A stretch of DNA of 64,000 nt from Winogradskyella sp046545555 (GTDB taxonomy: Bacteria; Bacteroidota; Bacteroidia; Flavobacteriales; Flavobacteriaceae). Position 1 is the first letter of the stretch, and each line of letters opens with the position of its first letter. Shown here in pieces: positions 59,619 to 64,000 of the stretch. Under the pieces are notes generated by a model. That model was not told the origin of the DNA, did no database searches, and saw nothing but the letters and a program-made list of their open reading frames with translations. Made by a program: the position numbers and the translations under genes. The stretch is from the NCBI RefSeq assembly GCF_046545555.1, contig NZ_JBHZTH010000003.1, forward strand, positions 271,687 through 335,686, written 5' to 3'.

Positions 59619-61097
59619 TTAATACGCTTTGGCAAAAAGTACACGTTGAGTCGATGGGTTACCGCTAAAAACACATTTACCCTCTTCTAATATGTTATCT
59701 ATCGGAATACACCTAATCGTTGCCTTAGTCAACTCTTTTATTTTTTGCTCAGATTCACTAGTACCATCCCAATGTGCAGAGACAAACCCTGTTTTGGTTT
59801 CTAAAATAGTTTTAAAATCATCAAAATTATCAACCTTAGTAATATGTGTATCTCTATAGACTGAGGCTTTAGTAAATAATTCACTTTGTATAGTTTCTAA
59901 AAGACTTTTAATTGTTATTACAACATCATCAATTGCAACTATACTTTTACTTAAGGTATCTCTTCTTGCTAGTTCTACTGTATTATTCTCTAAATCTTTC
60001 GGACCTATTGCAATTCTTAGGGGTACACCTTGTAGTTCATGTTGTGCAAATTTTGCTCCAGGACGATGTGTTGACCTTTTATCAAACTTACAACTAATTC
60101 CTAACTGCCTCAATGCCAATATAATCAATTCTGATTTTTCAGAAATAGCATTAAATTGTTCATCATTTTTATAAATCGGGACTATAACCACTTGAAATGG
60201 AGCTAAATTAGGTGGTAGTACTAATCCCTTATCATCACTATGGGTCATTATTAGAGCACCCATTAACCGTGTTGAGACGCCCCAAGATGTGGCCCAAACA
60301 TAATCTTGTTTACCTTCATTATTAGTAAATTTAACATCAAATGCTTTCGCAAAGTTTTGTCCTAAAAAGTGAGATGTACCAGCTTGTAGAGCTTTACCGT
60401 CTTGCATTAAAGCTTCTATACAATACGTTTCAACAGCCCCAGCGAATCGTTCACTTTCAGTTTTCACACCTTTTATTACAGGAATGGCCATGAATTTTTC
60501 GGCAAATTCCGCATAAACATCATTCATTTGAGAGGCTTCTTCGATAGCCTCAGACTTAGTTGCGTGGGCTGTATGCCCTTCTTGCCACAAAAACTCAGCT
60601 GTTCTTAAAAATAATCGCGTCCGCATTTCCCATCGGACTACATTTGCCCATTGATTAATTAAAATAGGTAAATCCCTATAACTTTGTATCCAGCCTTTAT
60701 AAGTATTCCAGATGATAGCCTCACTTGTGGGTCTAACCACTAATTCCTCCTCAAGTTTTGCTTCAGGATCAACCCTGAGCTTACCTTCATTATTTGGGTC
60801 ATTTTGCAACCTATAATGAGTAACTACAGCGCATTCCTTCGCAAAACCTTCCGCATTCTTCTCTTCTGCTTCAAATAAACTTTTAGGAACAAATAAAGGG
60901 AAATAAGCGTTTTGATGTCCCGTCTCTTTAAACATTCTATCCAATTCTGCTTGCATTTTCTCCCAAATGGCATATCCATAAGGTTTTATAACCATACAAC
61001 CTCTCACTGCAGAATTCTCAGCTAGGTCTGCTTTAACGACCAGTTCGTTATACCATTTCGAATAATCTTCAGCTCTACTCGTAAGATTTTTGCTCAT
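59619..61097 (-). CDS. proS: Prolyl-tRNA synthetase (archaeal/eukaryote-like type)
   Basis: 492 residues, which is the shorter class without the editing insertion between motifs 2 and 3. Motif 1 MVIKPYGYAIWEKMQAELDR, motif 2 VVRWEMRTRLFLRTAEFLWQ, and motif 3 GALIMTHSDDKGLVLPPNLA. The C-terminal domain ends ...KAY as in this class. Class II enzyme charging tRNA-Pro. Own promoter with a full consensus, no partner genes. Confidence 0.97.
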   Translation of the reverse strand: MSKNLTSRAEDYSKWYNELVVKADLAENSAVRGCMVIKPYGYAIWEKMQAELDRMFKETGHQNAYFPLFVPKSLFEAEEKNAEGFAKECAVVTHYRLQNDPNNEGKLRVDPEAKLEEELVVRPTSEAIIWNTYKGWIQSYRDLPILINQWANVVRWEMRTRLFLRTAEFLWQEGHTAHATKSEAIEEASQMNDVYAEFAEKFMAIPVIKGVKTESERFAGAVETYCIEALMQDGKALQAGTSHFLGQNFAKAFDVKFTNNEGKQDYVWATSWGVSTRLMGALIMTHSDDKGLVLPPNLAPFQVVIVPIYKNDEQFNAISEKSELIILALRQLGISCKFDKRSTHRPGAKFAQHELQGVPLRIAIGPKDLENNTVELARRDTLSKSIVAIDDVVITIKSLLETIQSELFTKASVYRDTHITKVDNFDDFKTILETKTGFVSAHWDGTSESEQKIKELTKATIRCIPIDNILEEGKCVFSGNPSTQRVLFAKAY

Positions 61098-61151
61098 TTT
61101 TGATGTTTTGGCACAGATATTGTGACTATGTTAAATAAAAAAATAGTACAG

Positions 61152-61182
61152 CAAAACTAACTATTTTTGCAATGTTCAACAA
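61152..61182 (-). promoter_or_regulatory. proS promoter, overlapped by a divergent -7 box
   Basis: Minus strand: TTGTTG (61182-61177) 17 bases before TAGTTTTG (61159-61152), full consensus. On the + strand, TATTTTTG (61162-61169) is the -7 box for the gene at 61198. The two promoters physically overlap, so they should compete. Confidence 0.6.
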
Positions 61183-61197
61183 TAAAATATAAGAGAT

Positions 61198-62307
61198 ATG
61201 CGATTTAAAACCATTACAATACAAAAATTGCCATTTTTTGTTGCACTCGGTCTAATGGCCGCGTTAACATCTTGTGGATCTTTTCAGTACGCCGGATATG
61301 ATAACGACGGCATCTACAGTACTGATCAATACGAGACAATTGCTGAACAGCCAGTAGCTACAACTTCGACAAGTGGCTCCAATTATTATAAAAACTATTT
61401 TGCAGAAAATTCTGCAGAAATCGATGCTATACAAGGTGAAAGTGAAGTATTCACAGATATAGATTCTTACGAGGGAAACTATGTTGAGAGAGTACAAGAT
61501 ACGTTAGAACAACAGCCTGCTTATGGTGGATGGGGACAGAATAGCAATGTTACTATTAACTTTATAGATAACGGTTGGATGGGCTGGAACGACCCGTGGT
61601 TATGGAATGGTGGGTTTGGCTTTAATAACTGGGGTTGGGGAAGACCTTGGAGAGGAAATAGATGGGGCTGGAATACCGGATGGGGTTTTGGCTGGAATAA
61701 CTGGGGCTGGGGTTTACATGGCTGGCGTGTAGGAGTAGGTTACGGATTCAACAATCCTTGGTACTGGGGTGCTGGATGGGGTAATGGCTGGAATAACTGG
61801 GGCTGGAATAATTCATTTATAAACTCAAATAGATTTGCATCAAATTATAGCAGAAGAGGCTCTTTGTTTAACAATAGTATAAATGGAATATCAGGTAGAA
61901 ATAATTCTGTAACAAGAAGAAATAGTGCTGCCGTATCTAGGAGAAATTATTCTACAAGTAGATTATCTAATGCAGCTAGCTCAAGTGTAAGAAGAAATAC
62001 TGGTGTCAGATCAAACACGAGAGGTTCAAGCACTGTTAGAAATACAAGAACAACAAGAACAGTAAGAGGTTCTTCAACATCGAGGAGAGCTAATTCACGA
62101 GTTACGAGACCATCAACCTCGAGATCTTCCGGATCCGTTAGGTCTTCAAGAAGTTCATCTTCAAGGTCTTCAGGAAGCGTAAGGAGTTCTAGAAGTTCAT
62201 CTTCAAGATCCTCAGGTAGTGTTAGATCATCAGGCAGTTCGTCTTCAAGATCTTCCGGTAGTTCTTCTAGTTCTAGATCTTCTGGTGGAGGTCGTGGTAG
62301 AGGATAA
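61198..62307 (+). CDS. Trp/Gly-rich and Ser/Arg-rich lipoprotein, unknown
   Basis: 369 residues, a low-complexity surface protein. Signal and lipobox at the start (LGLMAALTSC, Cys26). Residues about 115-205 are made of Gly/Trp/Asn (patterns like GWGWNTGWGFGWNNWGWG). Residues about 210-369 are rich in Ser, Arg and Asn, ending in three 14-residue repeats (309-350; RSSGSVRSSRSSSS) and GGGRGRG. Many Bacteroidota encode such proteins, sometimes mislabelled vitellogenin-like; no function is known. The aromatic/basic make-up suggests nucleic-acid, polysaccharide or surface adhesion. Followed by the FadL-like gene 36 bases away. Confidence 0.68.
   Translation: MRFKTITIQKLPFFVALGLMAALTSCGSFQYAGYDNDGIYSTDQYETIAEQPVATTSTSGSNYYKNYFAENSAEIDAIQGESEVFTDIDSYEGNYVERVQDTLEQQPAYGGWGQNSNVTINFIDNGWMGWNDPWLWNGGFGFNNWGWGRPWRGNRWGWNTGWGFGWNNWGWGLHGWRVGVGYGFNNPWYWGAGWGNGWNNWGWNNSFINSNRFASNYSRRGSLFNNSINGISGRNNSVTRRNSAAVSRRNYSTSRLSNAASSSVRRNTGVRSNTRGSSTVRNTRTTRTVRGSSTSRRANSRVTRPSTSRSSGSVRSSRSSSSRSSGSVRSSRSSSSRSSGSVRSSGSSSSRSSGSSSSSRSSGGGRGRG
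62122..62283 (+). repeat. In-frame 42-bp tandem repeat
   Basis: Three 42-bp units (62122-62247) encoding the RSSGSVRSS(R/G)SSSS repeat, followed by a truncated fourth. Units differ at several synonymous positions, so they are not recent copies. Confidence 0.75.
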
Positions 62308-62343
62308 ACTAAATTTAAATTTCAAAAAAATAAAATTTTATTT

Positions 62344-63864
62344 ATGAAAAAGTTACTTATGTTTTGCATAGGCCTAGCTATTGCACCTTATATTTCTGCA
62401 CAAGACATTACAGATGCTGTTAGGTATTCTATGGATGAAATTCAAGGAACAGCGCGCTTTAGAGCAATGGGAGGGGCCTTTGGCGCCTTAGGAGGTGATA
62501 TATCTAGTATTAGCATTAATCCAGCGGGTTCAGCAATATTTAACAATAGTAGTGCTTCACTTTCATTAGGGTTGTTTGATAAAAATCAAGATATTAGTTA
62601 TTTTAATAACACTAATGTATCCGCAAATTCTAATGTAGACTTAAATCAATTAGGTGCATCTTTTGTTTTTACAAATACAAACCCAAACTCTAAATGGAGA
62701 AAATTCACACTTGGAGCAGTCTATGAGCGTGTTTCAGATTTTGATGACGATTGGGTTGCAAGTGGCGTGAATCCAAACACAAGTATTGTAGAATATTTTT
62801 ATGAAAATGCTATAGGTACTAGATTAGACGAAATTTCAGCATTACCAGGTGAAACCATATCTAGAGCTTATTCAGAAATCGGCTCTATATACGGTTTTAG
62901 TAATCAGCAAGCTTTTTTAGGTTATGAAGCATTTATTATCGATCCGGTAAACGATACTGATGAAAATACAGATTATATAAGAAATATAAATGGGACAAAT
63001 TTTAATCAAAATTATGCTTATTCAAGTAGAGGTTATAACGGAAAGTTAGGATTTAATTTTGCAACTAGTTACGACGACAAGTTTTACTTTGGTCTTAATT
63101 TAAATACACACTTTATTAATTTTGAACGAACAACTATTTTAAATGAATCTAACTCAAATGCAGGATCTACCGTAACAAATGTAGATTTTGAAAACAATCT
63201 TCTTACTACTGGCGGAGGTTTCTCATTTCAGCTTGGCGGTATAGCTAAACTTACTGAAGAATTTAGAGTTGGTATATCGTACAATTCACCCACATGGTAT
63301 AGAATATCGGAGGAGACTTCTCAATTCTTAGCAGTATCAAGAATTGATAATGGATCTAATGTTAATCAAAGTATTAATCCAAATGTTATTAATGTTTTTC
63401 CTGAATTCAGACTTCAAACACCAGGAAAGTTAACAGGAAGTTTAGCGTATGTTTTTGGCAAACGAGGTTTATTAAGTTTCGATTATTCAGTAAAAGATTT
63501 TAGTAAGACTACGTTTAGACCAACTTCTGATGCTTTCTTTACTAGTTTAAATAATACAATAAATGATGGATTGGACTCTGCAATATCTTACCGATTGGGT
63601 GGTGAATACCGCTATAAGCAATTAAGTTTTAGAGGTGGTTATAGATTTGAAGAAAGCCCATATAAAGACAATACACTTTTTGGTGATTTAACAGGTTATT
63701 CTGCTGGATTAGGTTACAGTTTTGGAGATTTTAATCTAGATGTAGCGTTTAGCCAGTCTGAACGTGATGTTAGTTATCAACTATATAATATTGGACTTAC
63801 TGATTCGGCTTTAGTACAATCAAAGTTTACAGATATTATTCTTACTCTTGGTTTTAGAATCTAA
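62344..63864 (+). CDS. OMPP1/FadL/TodX-family outer-membrane transporter
   Basis: 506 residues. Signal peptide 1-19 (ends YISAQ), an N-terminal hatch region (QGTARFRAMGGAFGALGGDI and SSISINPAGSAIF, both typical of FadL-type proteins), then about 14 strands ending LTLGFRI. Such proteins import hydrophobic compounds such as fatty acids. In Bacteroidota the family is large and substrates are mostly unknown. It probably shares the transcript with the Trp-rich lipoprotein. Confidence 0.88.
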   Translation: MKKLLMFCIGLAIAPYISAQDITDAVRYSMDEIQGTARFRAMGGAFGALGGDISSISINPAGSAIFNNSSASLSLGLFDKNQDISYFNNTNVSANSNVDLNQLGASFVFTNTNPNSKWRKFTLGAVYERVSDFDDDWVASGVNPNTSIVEYFYENAIGTRLDEISALPGETISRAYSEIGSIYGFSNQQAFLGYEAFIIDPVNDTDENTDYIRNINGTNFNQNYAYSSRGYNGKLGFNFATSYDDKFYFGLNLNTHFINFERTTILNESNSNAGSTVTNVDFENNLLTTGGGFSFQLGGIAKLTEEFRVGISYNSPTWYRISEETSQFLAVSRIDNGSNVNQSINPNVINVFPEFRLQTPGKLTGSLAYVFGKRGLLSFDYSVKDFSKTTFRPTSDAFFTSLNNTINDGLDSAISYRLGGEYRYKQLSFRGGYRFEESPYKDNTLFGDLTGYSAGLGYSFGDFNLDVAFSQSERDVSYQLYNIGLTDSALVQSKFTDIILTLGFRI

Positions 63865-63885
63865 GATGTAAACATTAATTAGAAT

Positions 63886-63919
63886 AAAAAAAGCCTGAAC
63901 TTTTGTTCAGGCTTTTTTT
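63886..63919. terminator. Bidirectional terminator
   Basis: Perfect 15-bp stem (AAAAAAAGCCTGAAC with its complement) around a TTTT loop. Ends the FadL-like transcript and the gene entering from the right. Confidence 0.9.
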
Positions 63920-63940
63920 ATTCATTCATATCATTCCATT

Positions 63941-64000
63941 TTACTGTTTCAAGGTAAAATGGGCTCTAAATTCTTTTTGTTGACCTGTTAGTATTTCTTC
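63941..64000 (-). CDS. 3' end of a gene entering from the right edge
   Basis: The minus strand reads EEILTGQQKEFRAHFTLKQ then TAA in frame to the edge. Only 19 residues are visible, so no family can be named; the short distance to the bidirectional terminator supports a real gene end. Confidence 0.45.
   Translation of the reverse strand, partial: EEILTGQQKEFRAHFTLKQ

Noticed and set aside
1..64000. Insertion sequences, prophage genes, CRISPR array or known defence systems
   Set aside because: Looked for transposase, integrase, Cas, restriction or toxin-antitoxin families and for direct-repeat arrays; none found.

Overview
The window is a 64 kb chromosomal segment of a low-GC marine-type member of the family Flavobacteriaceae (phylum Bacteroidota). 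Indicators are the Bacteroidota-specific gene set (glutamine synthetase III next to a eukaryote-like GSII, Rho with a disordered insertion, DUF3078/DUF4293/DUF1684/DUF1599/DUF3667 proteins, BT_3928-type DoxX protein, a type IX secretion sorting domain, a BlaI/BlaR1 pair whose sensor carries TonB-plug repeats) and promoters that match the flavobacterial consensus TTG-N17-23-TAnnTTTG, clearest in front of the two tRNA genes and proS. I see no insertion sequence, prophage, plasmid function or CRISPR array; this is mostly core genome with a few accessory stretches.

Layout. 1-3.1 kb: 5' part of a DPP III-like lipoprotein gene, a SRPBCC/GyrI-like protein, the fluoride channel CrcB, and a DUF1684 lipoprotein. 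3.3-7.3 kb: a tightly overlapped + strand operon of MFS transporter, VOC protein, YpdA-type flavoprotein, lipoprotein DJ-1/PfpI and an unknown lipoprotein. 7.3-16 kb: Lrp regulator, small helical protein, one-domain DEAD-like protein, TonB receptor, fused isobutyryl-CoA mutase IcmF (interrupted in frame by an 84-bp palindromic element), PurU. 16-28 kb: OmpA protein, TlpA-like thioredoxin, PqqB-like hydrolase, DUF4197, then prfA / pyrF / metal-receptor protein / beta-barrel, a small ABC pair, DUF3078, purM and another barrel protein. 28-38 kb: divergent glutamine synthetases, Ca/Na antiporter, BlaI/BlaR1, secreted endonuclease I. 38-43 kb: a short intergenic region with a 16-codon ORF and terminator, tRNA-Arg, then a Crp/Fnr regulator followed by a sulfur module (two YeeE/YedE halves, TauE/SafE, MBL-rhodanese-rhodanese, HMA protein), in which two promoters share a CRP-like half-site at the same spacing. 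43-64 kb: ClpS, HEIGH metalloprotease, prmA-tpiA, an orphan DppB-like permease that starts on CTG, DoxX/BT_3928, DUF1599, folP, cdaA (c-di-AMP) with two tandem DUF3667 proteins, ABC exporter, truA, phosphoesterase, rho, rpsT/tRNA-Glu, proS, a Trp- and Ser/Arg-rich lipoprotein, a FadL-like porin, and the last codons of another gene.

The most original points are the 84-bp palindrome inside icmF, the predicted Crp-controlled reactive-sulfur regulon, the CTG start, the BlaI operators plus the unusual BlaR1 ectodomain, the one-domain DEAD-like protein, and the small transcripts at 27.7-28.0 and 38.2-38.4 kb. I found no clear-cut new defence or mobile system. All family assignments are from reading the protein sequences; no database search was possible.
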